Of a stretch of 64,000 nucleotides of DNA, positions 25,114 to 33,761 are shown in pieces; within the stretch, counting starts at the first letter, position 1; each line of letters opens with the position of its first letter. Under the pieces are notes generated by a model. The model worked only from the letters and a program-made list of their open reading frames with translations. It was not told the origin of the DNA and did not search any database. The stretch is from Pseudoflavonifractor phocaeensis. GTDB lineage: Bacteria > Bacillota > Clostridia > Oscillospirales > Oscillospiraceae. A program made the translations under genes and the position numbers. The stretch is taken from contig NZ_JADYUM010000001.1 of NCBI RefSeq assembly GCF_021531815.1, positions 62,001-126,000 on the forward strand, given 5' to 3'.

Positions 25114-25974
25114 ATGGAACAGCATATCGTTTTGGTGGCGGAGACAGGGTCTGACCTTACCCCGGAACTGGCCCGGGAATACGGGGTCTGGCTGGTGCCC
25201 ATGCACGTCTCCATGGGGGACCGGACGTTGGACGACGGTACCTTCCCCGCGGAGGATGTGTGCGCCTACTATGACGCCACCGGGCGGGTTCCCCAGACCA
25301 GCGCCAGCACGCCGGATAATTTCACCCGGGTCCTGGATGAGATCCACCAGAAATGGCCGGAAAAGCACATTCTGCACCTGGCCTACTCCGCGGTCACCAC
25401 CTGCTCCTATCAAAACGCCCTCCTGGCCTCAGAGGGCCGGGATTATGTGACCCACATCGATACCAAGCACGTTTCCGTGGGCCAGGCGGCTGTAGTGTTG
25501 GAGGCGGCCAAGCTGCTGCGGGAGCATCCTGAGATGGACGTGGAGGAGGCCGTGGCGGCGGTGCGGGAGATCTGCGCCCGGACGCAGATGTGCTTTCTGC
25601 CCCGCAACCTGGACTACCTGCGGGCCGGAGGCCGGGTCAGCAACGTGGTGGCGCTGACAGGCAACCTGCTGAACCTGCACCCCTGCATTGAGATCATCGA
25701 CGGACGGCTGCTGGCCAAGAAGAAGTACCGCGGCGCCCTCGTCAAACAGATCCCGAAGCTGATCGGGGACTTCGCGGACAAGCACCAACTGGATCGGGAA
25801 CATCTGTATTTTATCTGGTCCCCCGGCCTGGATGACGCCTGCCGCAGAGCGGCGGAGGAGTGCGCCGCCGCCCACGGCTTCCGAAAAGTCACCTGGATGA
25901 AGACCGGATGCGTCATCACCTGCCACGGCGGTCCCAGCTGCTTTGGCATCGTCGGCTTCGCGGGGAACCCGTGA
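25114..25974 (+). CDS. DegV-family fatty-acid-binding protein
   Basis: A 286-residue DegV/FakB-type protein. Members bind a long-chain fatty acid, and FakB presents it to the kinase FakA for phosphorylation. Family features seen are the N-terminal VAETGSDLTPEL, SMGDRTLDDGTF, TSASTPDNFTRVLDE and a C-terminal ITCHGGPSCFGIVG. AAGGAGAAA precedes the ATG at 25114. It is monocistronic, divergent from the DUF1836 gene, and ended by a strong terminator. No fakA is in the window, so a lipid role is by family only. Confidence 0.93.
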   Translation: MEQHIVLVAETGSDLTPELAREYGVWLVPMHVSMGDRTLDDGTFPAEDVCAYYDATGRVPQTSASTPDNFTRVLDEIHQKWPEKHILHLAYSAVTTCSYQNALLASEGRDYVTHIDTKHVSVGQAAVVLEAAKLLREHPEMDVEEAVAAVREICARTQMCFLPRNLDYLRAGGRVSNVVALTGNLLNLHPCIEIIDGRLLAKKKYRGALVKQIPKLIGDFADKHQLDREHLYFIWSPGLDDACRRAAEECAAAHGFRKVTWMKTGCVITCHGGPSCFGIVGFAGNP

Positions 25975-26008
25975 AGCTGCCGGTAAACCCTAATTTACCA
26001 TATGCTTG

Positions 26009-26040
26009 AAAAAAGCGGCCGCGTTTGCGGCCGCTTTTTT
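26009..26040 (+). terminator. degV terminator
   Basis: Eight-bp GC arms (26015-26022 and 26027-26034), GTTT loop, six Ts; the flanking As also allow function on the minus strand. Confidence 0.92.
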
Positions 26041-26228
26041 GTAAAACAGGGCAAGCTATCTGTCGGCGGCGCCTCCCCGCCGTGACCGGATTCCGGGAAA
26101 GAATCTTGTATTTCCAGGGCGCATGGTGTACAATTGATCAACATATTTTCTTTGACCATACTGGGACGTACGTTCCCCCACCCAGGAACAGAAGACGGAC
26201 ATGACAACCGGAAAAGAGGTGTGCAGCC

Positions 26229-27245
26229 ATGGAACGCGGGATCAAACAGGATAACCGGAACATACCGGTCCGGCTGGCCGGACTGGCTGCTGTACTGCTG
26301 GTGTTGGTGGCCCTGTCCCTGCTGTTGGGGTCCACCCGGTTGTCTCCCGTCCAAGTGGTCCGCGCCGCACTGGCCCAGGATTGGGAGGACACCAGCCTTC
26401 GCATCTTCCTCTATGTGCGCCTTCCCCGGACCTTGGGGGGGATCCTGTGCGGCTGCGGTCTGGCGGTGGCGGGTTCGGTGCTCCAGGTGGTGCTGAACAA
26501 CTCCCTGGCCGGCCCCAACATCATCGGCGTCAACGCCGGAGCCGGTTTCGCCTCCCTGGTGGTGATGGCCCTGTTCCCCCGGGCAATGAACCTGCTCCCG
26601 GCGGCGGCTTTCGCCGGTGCCCTGGCCTGCTCCCTGCTGATCTACGGGGTGGCCCGGTGGACAGGCGCCTCCCGGATGACGCTAATCCTGGCGGGCGTGG
26701 CTGTGACCAGCGTGGTCAACGCCGCTTCCGCCTGCCTGCGCTACCTGTTTCCCGATATTCTGGCGGCCTACAACAGCTTTTCCGTGGGCACCCTCAACGG
26801 CGTCACCATGGGCAAGCTGTGGGCGGCCCTGCCCTACCTGGCGGCCGGTCTGGCCGCCGCCCTCCTCCTGAGCGGTGAGATGAACGTTCTGGCCCTCGGG
26901 GAGGAGATGGCCCGCTCTCTGGGGCTGAAGGTGGAGCGGTGCCGCCTGCTGCTGATCCTGACGGCGGCGGTGCTGGCGGGCGCTTCCGTGAGCTTCGCGG
27001 GGCTGATCGGCTTCGTGGGCCTGCTGGTCCCCCACGCCGCGCGGATCCTCCTGGGATCAGACAACAGGATGGTGGTGTCCGGCTCCGCGCTGCTGGGCGC
27101 GGCCAGCGTCCTGCTCTGCGACCTGCTGGGCCGGGTGGTGTTCGCCCCCTATGAGCTGCCTGTGGGCGTGGTCCTGTCCCTGGTGGGCGGCATCTGCTTC
27201 GTGGTCCTGCTGTTTCACCGGAGAGGAGGCAAGCTCCATGATTGA
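26229..27245 (+). CDS. FecCD-family metal/siderophore ABC transporter permease
   Basis: A 338-residue permease of the BtuC/FecCD/FhuB family with about ten hydrophobic segments. Typical motifs are RLPRTLGGILCGCGLAVAG (residues 64-82), LAGPNIIGVNAGAGFA, and the GLIGFVGLLVPHAAR coupling region that contacts the ATPase. AAAGAGG lies ahead of the ATG at 26229. The ATPase gene overlaps its end. Family substrates are ferric siderophores, haem or cobalamin; the neighbouring metal genes favour iron. No substrate-binding lipoprotein is encoded beside it. Confidence 0.93.
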   Translation: MERGIKQDNRNIPVRLAGLAAVLLVLVALSLLLGSTRLSPVQVVRAALAQDWEDTSLRIFLYVRLPRTLGGILCGCGLAVAGSVLQVVLNNSLAGPNIIGVNAGAGFASLVVMALFPRAMNLLPAAAFAGALACSLLIYGVARWTGASRMTLILAGVAVTSVVNAASACLRYLFPDILAAYNSFSVGTLNGVTMGKLWAALPYLAAGLAAALLLSGEMNVLALGEEMARSLGLKVERCRLLLILTAAVLAGASVSFAGLIGFVGLLVPHAARILLGSDNRMVVSGSALLGAASVLLCDLLGRVVFAPYELPVGVVLSLVGGICFVVLLFHRRGGKLHD

Positions 27246-28014
27246 GTGTATCGGACTGGGGACCGGCTACGCCGGGACCGCTGTTTCCCGGCACATCGAC
27301 CTGACCGTCCGGGATGGCGAGCTGCTCTCCCTCATCGGTCCCAACGGCTGCGGGAAAACCACCCTCCTGCGGACCATGGCCGGGCTGCTTCCCCCGCAGG
27401 CGGGAACCGTCTGTGCGGAGGGCCGTGATGTCCGCGAGATGACGGAGCGGGACCTGGCCCGGCTCCGCGCCTATCTGCCCCAGCTTCGGGAGACCCCGGA
27501 CATCACCGTGGGCGCGCTGGTGGGCCATGGCCGCTTCCCCTATCTGGGCTTTTCCCGCCAGATGACCGCCCACGACCGGGAGCAGGTGGACCGGGCCATG
27601 GAGATCACCGGCGTATCCGGCTGGCGGCACAAGAAGCTGCGGCAGCTGTCCGGCGGCCAGCGGCAGCGGGTGTATCTGGCCATGACAGTGGCCCAGGACA
27701 CCCCGGTACTGCTCTGGGACGAGCCGGCCACCTATTTGGATGTGGGCAGCCGGCTGGCCGTCATGGATCTGGCCAAAACACTCAACCGCAGCGGAAAAAC
27801 GGTGGTGATGACCCTGCACGACTTATCCGACGCCCTGACCCTGTCAGACCGGGTATGCCTGATGGACGGAACGGGGCAGGTGGTCATGACCGCTCCCCCG
27901 GAGGAGGTCTTCCGTTCCGGCGCCCTGGACCGGGTATTCTCTGTCCGCGCGGAACAAGTGCGCCTCTCCTCTGGCAGCTTCTCCTACGTGTTCACACCGG
28001 AATCCGGTATTTGA
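27238..28014 (+). CDS. FecE-type ABC transporter ATP-binding protein
   Basis: A 258-residue ABC ATPase that pairs with the permease. Walker A GPNGCGKTT (about residues 34-42), Q-loop QLRET, signature LSGGQRQRV, Walker B VLLWDEPATYLD and the switch histidine in TLHDLSDAL are all present, so it should be active. It overlaps the permease gene by 8 bp, implying translational coupling; GAGAGGAGG is just upstream. The missing binding protein must be encoded elsewhere. Confidence 0.94.
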   Translation: MIECIGLGTGYAGTAVSRHIDLTVRDGELLSLIGPNGCGKTTLLRTMAGLLPPQAGTVCAEGRDVREMTERDLARLRAYLPQLRETPDITVGALVGHGRFPYLGFSRQMTAHDREQVDRAMEITGVSGWRHKKLRQLSGGQRQRVYLAMTVAQDTPVLLWDEPATYLDVGSRLAVMDLAKTLNRSGKTVVMTLHDLSDALTLSDRVCLMDGTGQVVMTAPPEEVFRSGALDRVFSVRAEQVRLSSGSFSYVFTPESGI

Positions 28015-28047
28015 CAGTTCCCTGCCCCGGCACGCGAGGTGCGGCCA

Positions 28048-28830
28048 TTACCCCAGCGCCACATCCAGCACCATCATGACGCTGAAGCCCACGGCGAAAA
28101 ACACAGTACCGATGTTGGAATGACTTCCCTGTGACATCTCGGGGATCAGTTCCTCCACGACCACATAGACCATGGCTCCCGCGGCGAAGCTGAGCAGATA
28201 GGGCAGCGCGGGGACGATGATCCCCGACGCGGCGATGGTAAACATGGCTCCGAGGGGCTCCACCGCTCCCGAAAGCAGCCCATAGGTGAAGGCTCTCCCC
28301 TTTCCCGCCCCCTCTGCTCTCAGGGGCATGGAGATGATCGCGCCCTCCGGGAAGTTCTGGATCGCGATTCCCAGCGCCAGCGCTAAGGCTCCGGTGGCGC
28401 TGATGTTCGCGTTCCCGGTGAGATAACCCGCGTAAACCACGCCCACAGCCATGCCCTCCGGAATATTATGCAGGGCAACGGCCAGGACGAGCATGGTCGT
28501 TTTTTGCAGCTTTGTTTTCGGACCCTCGGCCTCCTGGCTGCCCAGATGCAGATGGGGGATCACATGGTCCAGCAGCAGCAAGAACAAGATCCCCAGCCAG
28601 AACCCTGCCACCGCCGGGAGGAACGACCAGCTTCCCATGTGTTCCGCCTGTTCAATAGACGGGATCAGCAGACTCCAGACTGCCGCCGCCACCATGACCC
28701 CAGCCGCAAAACCTGTGAGGATCCGCTGCAGGGTGCCGCTCATGGTATGTTTCATAAAGAAGACGCACGCAGCGCCCAGGCCCGTACCCAGAAACGGGAT
28801 CAGGAGGCCCAATATCACTTCTGCCGGCAT
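28048..28830 (-). CDS. ZIP-family divalent metal transporter
   Basis: A 260-residue membrane protein of the ZIP (ZupT/GufA) family, which moves Zn2+, Mn2+ or Fe2+ into the cytoplasm. The binuclear metal-site helices show HNIPEGMAVG and QNFPEGAIISMPL, and a His-rich HVIPHLHLG loop lies near residue 93. Eight hydrophobic segments are visible. A modest AGGACGG precedes the ATG at 28830. It converges on the iron ABC genes and diverges from the MntR/DtxR gene, whose product could control it. Confidence 0.93.
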   Translation of the reverse strand: MPAEVILGLLIPFLGTGLGAACVFFMKHTMSGTLQRILTGFAAGVMVAAAVWSLLIPSIEQAEHMGSWSFLPAVAGFWLGILFLLLLDHVIPHLHLGSQEAEGPKTKLQKTTMLVLAVALHNIPEGMAVGVVYAGYLTGNANISATGALALALGIAIQNFPEGAIISMPLRAEGAGKGRAFTYGLLSGAVEPLGAMFTIAASGIIVPALPYLLSFAAGAMVYVVVEELIPEMSQGSHSNIGTVFFAVGFSVMMVLDVALG

Positions 28831-29059
28831 TTTACCGTCCTCCTATGCCAATGTTATGTATGCGAACGGCACGTTCACGGCCGTTCCAGTATAAAATAGC
28901 ATACCCCTCCCCTGTTTTCAAGCGGTATCTCCGCCCGCTCCGCCAGGAACGCCGCTGCCTCCTCCCGGCTTCCCACGGGGGTGCCGCTGACAGCGCCCGG
29001 CCGCGGCTGAACCCCAATGTTTGGAGCCGTGAGTCAACCCCAGTCTTGCAAATTCGTCT

Positions 29060-29079
29060 GCTTTATGATAGCCTAAAGC
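29060..29079. promoter_or_regulatory. Inverted repeat ahead of the MntR/DtxR gene
   Basis: GCTTTA (29060-29065) and TAAAGC (29074-29079) enclose 8 bp, 30 bp before the regulator start and within the ZIP/regulator divergent gap. The AT-rich arms suit a metalloregulator operator, but this is not a strong consensus match. Confidence 0.4.
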
Positions 29080-29109
29080 AAACCCGTTGTGACAAGGAGG
29101 CGTCCATGG

Positions 29110-29499
29110 ATGAAGATCCACGAATCGGCCGAGGACTACTTAGAACGCATTTTGATGCTCAAACTGAAAAACGGCATGGTCCGCTCCATCGACATCGTGC
29201 ACGATCTGGACTACTCCAAGCCCAGTGTCAGCGTGGCTATGAAGCGGCTGCGGGAAAACGGATATATCGAGATGGACGCCGACGGCTACATTACCCTGCT
29301 GCCGCCGGGCCAGGAGATCGCCTCCCGGATCTATGACCGGCACCAGCTTCTGACGCAGTTTCTGCTCCAACTGGGCGTCTCCCCGGAAAACGCGTCAGCG
29401 GACGCCTGCAAGATCGAACACGACATCAGCGATGAGAGCTACGAAAAAATCAAGGCGCTCACCCTCCGGCAGCAGGCGGCCTCCCAAGTCAGCTTGTGA
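29110..29499 (+). CDS. DtxR/MntR-family metal-dependent transcriptional regulator
   Basis: A 129-residue Mn/Fe-dependent repressor. The N-terminal winged helix (IHESAEDYLERILML, VHDLDYSKPSVSVAMKRLRE) and metal-binding dimerisation region (DRHQLLTQFLL, ADACKIEHDISDE) match MntR, including the usual Glu/His/His metal ligands. AAGGAGG lies 9 nt before the ATG at 29110. The family also represses ZIP and Nramp importers, and the ZIP gene is divergent next door. There is no SH3-like third domain, so it is the short MntR type. Confidence 0.92.
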   Translation: MKIHESAEDYLERILMLKLKNGMVRSIDIVHDLDYSKPSVSVAMKRLRENGYIEMDADGYITLLPPGQEIASRIYDRHQLLTQFLLQLGVSPENASADACKIEHDISDESYEKIKALTLRQQAASQVSL

Positions 29500-29517
29500 C
29501 GGTGCCTTTCCAGAACA

Positions 29518-29585
29518 AAACCTCCTCATTTTCCAGCCATGCAGCCGCTGCACTGGTCTGGAAAACGGGGAGGTTTGTTATATTT
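29518..29585 (+). terminator. Terminator after the MntR/DtxR gene
   Basis: A long stem with AAACCTCC/GGAGGTTT outside (29518-29525, 29569-29576) and TTTTCCAG/CTGGAAAA inside, followed by TGTTATATTTA. It marks the boundary with the mobile region. Confidence 0.75.
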
Positions 29586-29837
29586 ATCCTTAGGTCAGTT
29601 TACAAGGAACTACACGCAGACCGTGAAACGGGCTGCTGACAACAAACGGCGCTATGCTCCCGGCTGGGTGCATAGCACCTGTTTGTTGCGGGGGTTTCCA
29701 AAGGGGGCAGCGCCCCATTTGGCACACGACTTTGCGGAGCAAAGTGTAGTGTGTTATACGCTCTGTCGGCGTTGCCCTGAAAATACCGTTGCCGCCGGGG
29801 AGGGCAAGGGCATTTGACGCGGCAGGAAAGCAGGGCT
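29586..29837. mobile_element. Fragment of another MobV-type element at the left edge of the array
   Basis: This stretch shares no homology with the flanking relaxase fragment, which begins at 29838. It holds a 47-nt hairpin (29641-29687; arms AACAAAC/GTTTGTT and GCTATGC/GCATAGC) and a pMV158-like oriT. I see no coding sequence in it. Confidence 0.55.
29723..29760 (+). other. oriT of pMV158 (MobV1) type
   Basis: ACTTTGC (29729-29735) and GCAAAGT (29739-29745) form a 7-bp stem with a 3-nt loop, followed two bases later by TAGTGTG|TTA (29747-29756). TAGTGTG/TTA is the known nick sequence of pMV158 MobM. The orientation is plus, opposite to the resident relaxase genes, so it belongs to a different element. 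Confidence 0.75.
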
Positions 29838-30468
29838 TAGCTGTGCATAGCGGTTCTCCGGTAGCTTCGTCCAGAATGGACTTGGACGCCCACTTCTTAC
29901 TCATGCTCACCTGCATGATCGTTTCCTTGACCTTTCCCACCAGGGACTTGTCCTTACACCGCTTTGTCCAGCGTATCTCCTTCTCCACCACCGGGATATA
30001 GACCACATGGAGGTGGTAGTGGTACACGTCCTCCCCCAGCGCCTCGGACATGGCCCGGTTGCGCTCGTCGGCGTGCATGACCGCCGACAAAATATACTGC
30101 TCTCCACCCACGATTTTGATTGCGGCTTTATAGGCTTCGGTGTAAAATTGTTTTGCGAAGTCATACCCGCCGTGATTGTAGAAGTAAGCGGAGTTTACGT
30201 CAAAGACCAGCTCACTGTATCGAAAGGCGTCCTCCTTGATACCACGGGTGGAAATCACGCCATCAGCCTCCATTTGAGCAAATATCTCCCGATACCCAGC
30301 GGACGGGGTTTTGAAATGGACATTGAGCGGCGTCCGCTCTAATACAATGTCTTGGTTGACATAGGAATCTTTCTCACGCTCATTGTGCTGCTGGGTGTTG
30401 CCGATCTTGGTTTCGGTCAGCCTCATATTTCTTGCGTTGATACGGTCAATACCGTCGCCTCTCGCCAT
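29838..30468 (-). pseudogene. MobV relaxase gene of element A, 3'-truncated
   Basis: The first about 210 codons are near-identical in character to the intact relaxase at 38953-40296, including the active-site region MHADERNRAMSEALGEDVYH and YHLHVVYIP. Homology ends at GEPLCTAK (about 29838), after which the frame continues with unrelated residues to 29590. The C-terminal half, about 237 residues, is missing. The ATG at 30468 has AGGAGG upstream. A truncated relaxase domain could in principle still be made, but strand transfer is doubtful. Confidence 0.85.
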
Positions 30469-30978
30469 AGGCAAAAATCCTCCTGTTTCAGATGTTGGGT
30501 TGTTGATCGAGGACGGAAGTTCAGGGGAGGCACTTCCTGCGGGAAGTGTAATAACCCACTATGACACTTTCATCCCTTCGGGCTGCAAAGTGTCGTGGGC
30601 TCTCCGAGGGGGTGTGGGGGCTTTGTCCCCGGCAACATCTCCGGCCTAAGAGCCGCCGCAAGCGGCGGTTGGCCTCCGAAACGCCTCGCTGCGGCTCGGT
30701 GTGCGGTTGCCTCCCCCAGCAGGGCCGCCCTTTTACCCGCAGGGTATACTTCGCAGAAAAGGGCACCCTGCACCTCGTCGGGTCAAAGTCCGCTCCATTC
30801 GGGACGGCCTTGTGTCCATCCCTCACTCCGCTCCCTTGCCCCTCCTCTCCCCACCGCAACCGCTTCGCTGGGTTGCGGTGGGGGTGGGAAACGTCTGGGG
30901 CCGCTCCCTGTGACAGCCGTGACGACTGTGACGATGTTTCAGACACCGCCCCCGCCCTCAAAAAAGCCGTCACGGTCG
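30469..30978. other. Relaxase-rep intergenic region of element A
   Basis: Holds the element's oriT (30551-30599) and iterons (30908-30983). Between them is about 300 bp of GC-rich sequence with several hairpins (for example GCCGCCGCAAGCGGCGG near 30653), absent from copy C and different in copy B. No convincing gene is seen. Confidence 0.6.
30551..30599 (-). other. Putative MobV-type oriT, copy A
   Basis: On the minus strand GTGGG-GACACTTT type arms (30587-30599 with 30555-30570) form a hairpin followed by CATAGTGGG|TTAT (nick-like motif at 30552-30561). It resembles the TAGTGTG/TTA nick site of MobV plasmids and sits directly upstream of the relaxase gene. Confidence 0.6.
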
Positions 30979-30983
30979 TCACG
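30908..30983. repeat. Inverted 9-bp iterons, copy A
   Basis: Left set: three 9-bp units of the type GTGACnnCC (30908-30936). Right set: only two inverted units (30966-30983), one fewer than in copies B and C. The right set runs into the rep stop codon. Confidence 0.6.
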
Positions 30984-31616
30984 CCTGGGGCGGTTCCAGC
31001 GTCAGGCTGATACTTCTCCCGGCGTGGCTCCTGCTGTTCTCATAGCGGATGTGGTAGTCTGTCAGCAGCTTCCCGGCCCGGACATTCAGCCGCATTGCCA
31101 GGGCATTGGGCTTCATGTCAGTCTGGAGCGCCGCCGCCAGTTCTGTGGCCGTCCCTGCCCAAGAGGGGCTTTCCGCTGTTACAAGGGCGGCTACGGCCTC
31201 CAGCACCGGGTCGGGCGGCTCTGTCCATGCCTCCGTTTCCGTACGCTCCAGCGTCCATATCAGCCGTTCCTTGTCCTTGGTAAGATAGAATCGCTGGTCT
31301 TGCTGGTCACGCCCGGCCACGTCCAGAACGGCGTTGCCGTCCGTCCGCTTCTCCTTTTGAAGAAGAAAGGCTCCGTCCGCTGCTCCCGCCAGTCCGTTGG
31401 TGCCGGAGATCATATCGAACTTATCATCGGCCTGTTGTTTCCGGGTGTGATGTACCAGCAGGAGGCAGACGCCGCAATCATCGGCAAATCGTTTCAGTTT
31501 CCCCACCACCTCGTAATCGTTGGCGTAGCTGTACTTATCCCCGCCAGCCTCTCGGATTTTCTGGAGGGTGTCAATGATAATCAGCTTGGTGTCCGGGTGT
31601 TCCCGGACGAACTTCT
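30979..31616 (-). pseudogene. rep gene of element A, 5'-truncated
   Basis: About the last 211 codons of a RepA-like ATPase, from KKFVREHPDTK (about residue 174 of the intact copies) through LIIIDTLQKIREAGGD to the stop. The Walker A half is missing. At 31616 it is joined within a few bases to the middle of the element B relaxase gene. The hybrid frame could begin at MDKAVQGQ inside relaxase antisense sequence, but this is a deletion scar and not a designed gene. Confidence 0.85.
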
Positions 31617-32138
31617 TTTGTCCTTGCACCGCTTTGTCCATCGTATCTCCTTCTCCACCACCGGGATATAGACCACATGGAGGTGGTAGTGGTACACGTC
31701 CTCCCCCAGCGCCTCGGACATGGCCCGGTTGCGCTCGTCGGCATGCATGACCGCCGACAAAATATACTGCTCTCCGCCTACGATTTTCATTGCGGCTTTG
31801 TAAGCGTCGGTGTAAAATTGTTTTGCGAAGTCATAGCCGCCATGATTGTAGAAGTAGGCGGAGTTGACATCAAAGACCAGCTCACCGTATCGAAATGCGT
31901 CCGCCTTAATGCCACGGGTGGAGATTACACCATTGGCCTCCATTTGGGAGAACATCTCCTGATACCCTGCGGATGGGGCCTTGAAATGGACATTGAGCGA
32001 CGTCCGCTCTGGTACAATGTCCTGGTTGACATAGGAATCCTTCTCGCGTTCGTTGTGCTGCTGGGTGTTGCCGATTTTAGCAGCGGTCAGCCTCATATTT
32101 CTTGCGTTGGTGCGGTCAATGCCGTCGCCTCTCGCCAT
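31617..32138 (-). pseudogene. MobV relaxase gene of element B, 3'-truncated
   Basis: The first about 174 codons of the relaxase, up to IRWTKRCKDK, with the active-site MHADERNRAMSEALGEDVYH intact. It then runs at the deletion junction into rep sequence of element A in another frame and stops. AGGAGG precedes the ATG at 32138. It differs from copies A and C at several residues (TAAKIGN, VPERTSLNVHFKAPS, KADAF), so it is a diverged element and not a recent duplicate. Confidence 0.85.
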
Positions 32139-32599
32139 AGGCAAAAATCCTCCTGTTTCAGACGTTGGGTTGTTGAAAATGGACGGGGGTCCGGGGGAGG
32201 CACTTCCTGCGGGAAGTGTAATAACCCACTATGGCACTTTCGCCCCGTTGGTGCGAAAGTGCCGTGGGCTCTCCCGAGGGGGTGCGGGGGCTTTGCCCCC
32301 GGCAACTGCGGTTGCCTCCCCCAGCAGGGCCGCCCTTTGAAAAGGGCACCCTGCACCCCGCCTAAACTTTGCCACTCGCCGTTGGGCAGGTGGAAAGGCA
32401 CAGCCTTTCCACCACCCGGCAAGTGTCCTCCGTGGGCCAAATGTCAAGGGGTTCGGGTTGTATTGCCTTGCGGCAATCTCCACCCGCAGGTATGCCCCCT
32501 TGACATTTGACCCCGCTCCCCGTGACAGCCGTGACGACCGTGACGATGTTTTAGACACCGCCCCCGCTCTCAAAAAAGCCGTCACAGCCGTCACGGTCG
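32139..32599. other. Relaxase-rep intergenic region of element B
   Basis: Contains an oriT hairpin (32221-32268), inverted iterons (32520-32604) and an insertion of about 140 bp (32375-32515) absent from copy C, with hairpins such as GGAAAGGCACAGCCTTTCC (about 32391-32409) and TTGCCTTGCGGCAA (about 32464-32477). No gene seen. Confidence 0.6.
32221..32268 (-). other. Putative MobV-type oriT, copy B
   Basis: Stem GGCACTTTCGC/GCGAAAGTGCC (32233-32243 and 32253-32263) next to TAGTGGG|TTAT on the minus strand (32221-32231). Relative to copies A and C both arms have changed together (A-T pair to G-C and a 3-bp extension), so pairing is conserved. Confidence 0.65.
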
Positions 32600-32604
32600 T
32601 CACG
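32520..32604. repeat. Inverted 9-bp iterons, copy B
   Basis: Three units of CCGTGACnn (32520-32548) and three inverted units (32578-32604) flank about 30 bp that include AAAAAA. The right set overlaps the rep stop codon at 32600. Confidence 0.65.
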
Positions 32605-33754
32605 CCTGGGGAGGCTCCAGCGTCAGGCTGATGCTTCTCCCGGCGTGGGTACGGGTGTTCTCATAACGGATATGATACTCCGTTGCCAGTTTCCCAGCCC
32701 GGACATTCAGCCGCATAGCCAAGGCGTTAGGCTTCATATCCACTTGCAGGACCGCTGCCAACTCCGTGGCTGTACCGCCCCAGGACGGCCTCTCCGCCGT
32801 GATAAAGGCGGCTACGGCCTCCAGCACCGGGTCGGGTGGTTCTACCCATAACTCCGTTTCCATCCGCTCCAGTGTCCATGTCAGGTGTTCCTTGTCCTTG
32901 GTGAGATAGAGCCGCTGGTCTTGCTGGTCACGTCCTACCACATCCAGGGTGGCGGTGTCGTCCGTCCGCTTCTCCTTCTGAAGAAGAAAGGCCCCGTCCG
33001 CCGCACCCGACAGGCCGTTGGTGCCGGAGATCATATCAAACTTGTCATCGGCCTGCTGTTTCCGAGTGTGATGTACCAGCAGGAGACAAACGCCGCAAGC
33101 GTCAGCGAGGCGTTTCAGCTTTCCCACCACCTCATAATCGTTGGCGTAGCTGTACTTATCCCCGCCAGCCTCCCGGATTTTCTGGAGGGTGTCAATGATA
33201 ATCAGCTTGGTGTCGGGGTGTTCCTGCACGAACCGCTTTAGCTGCTCCTCCAGCCCGCTGCCGACCTGCTTGGCGCAGATGGAAAAGAGAAGGTCGTTGG
33301 TGCCCTCCATGCCGAACATCCGGTAAAGCCGCTCCTGCAAGCGGCGGTGATCGTCCTCCAGCGCCAGATAGAGGACAGTCCCCTTGTGAACGGGATAGTC
33401 CCACAGGGGGAGGCCCATGCTGACGTGGTAGGCAAGCTGGGCCATCAGGAACGACTTGCCCACCTTGGGTGCTCCCGCAAAGAGGTACGTCCCCGGATAG
33501 AGCAGACCGTCAATGACGGGCGGTCTGCTCTGATAGACGTTCTCGTACAACTCATTCATGGAAATCGTGGGGAGGTATGCCGGGTCGTTCATGCGCTGCA
33601 TTTTCCGCAGCAGTTCCGCATAATTTTTTTCAGGGGGATTGTTTTCTGTCGTTTCCTCTGCTATACTTGCGATAGGTGTTTGTGAAATGGGCTGTTCCCC
33701 GTCTGCGCCAACAGACGGAACCGGGACAGTCCTTTTCGTTTCCTTGGAATCCAT
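32600..33754 (-). CDS. RepA-like AAA ATPase / helicase of element B
   Basis: A 384-residue RecA-fold ATPase of the RepA/DnaB-related family found in mobilizable elements. Walker A GAPKVGKS lies at about residues 93-100, Walker B-like KLIIIDTLQ at about 182, then LLLVHHTRKQ; a C-terminal domain of about 100 residues follows. The ATG at 33754 is preceded by GGAGG inside the end of the mobC-like gene, suggesting coupling. Iterons overlap its 3' end. It probably supports replication or unwinding of the excised circle; this is inferred from family and context. Confidence 0.85.
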   Translation of the reverse strand: MDSKETKRTVPVPSVGADGEQPISQTPIASIAEETTENNPPEKNYAELLRKMQRMNDPAYLPTISMNELYENVYQSRPPVIDGLLYPGTYLFAGAPKVGKSFLMAQLAYHVSMGLPLWDYPVHKGTVLYLALEDDHRRLQERLYRMFGMEGTNDLLFSICAKQVGSGLEEQLKRFVQEHPDTKLIIIDTLQKIREAGGDKYSYANDYEVVGKLKRLADACGVCLLLVHHTRKQQADDKFDMISGTNGLSGAADGAFLLQKEKRTDDTATLDVVGRDQQDQRLYLTKDKEHLTWTLERMETELWVEPPDPVLEAVAAFITAERPSWGGTATELAAVLQVDMKPNALAMRLNVRAGKLATEYHIRYENTRTHAGRSISLTLEPPQA

Positions 33755-33761
33755 CAATCTA

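Noticed and set aside
24921-25214. N-terminal extension of the DUF1836 protein by 98 codons
   Set aside because: It would run through both divergent promoters and part of degV on the opposite strand, and has no family similarity.
29789-30001. Plus-strand open frames over the relaxase fragments (also at 31677 and 39835)
   Set aside because: They are complementary to the relaxase coding sequence and recur only because that gene is present in three copies.
30545-30985. CRISPR-like or tandem repeat array in the element intergenic regions
   Set aside because: The repeats are 9-bp phased units in inverted sets without spacers of 25-40 bp and without cas genes. They fit iterons and an oriT.
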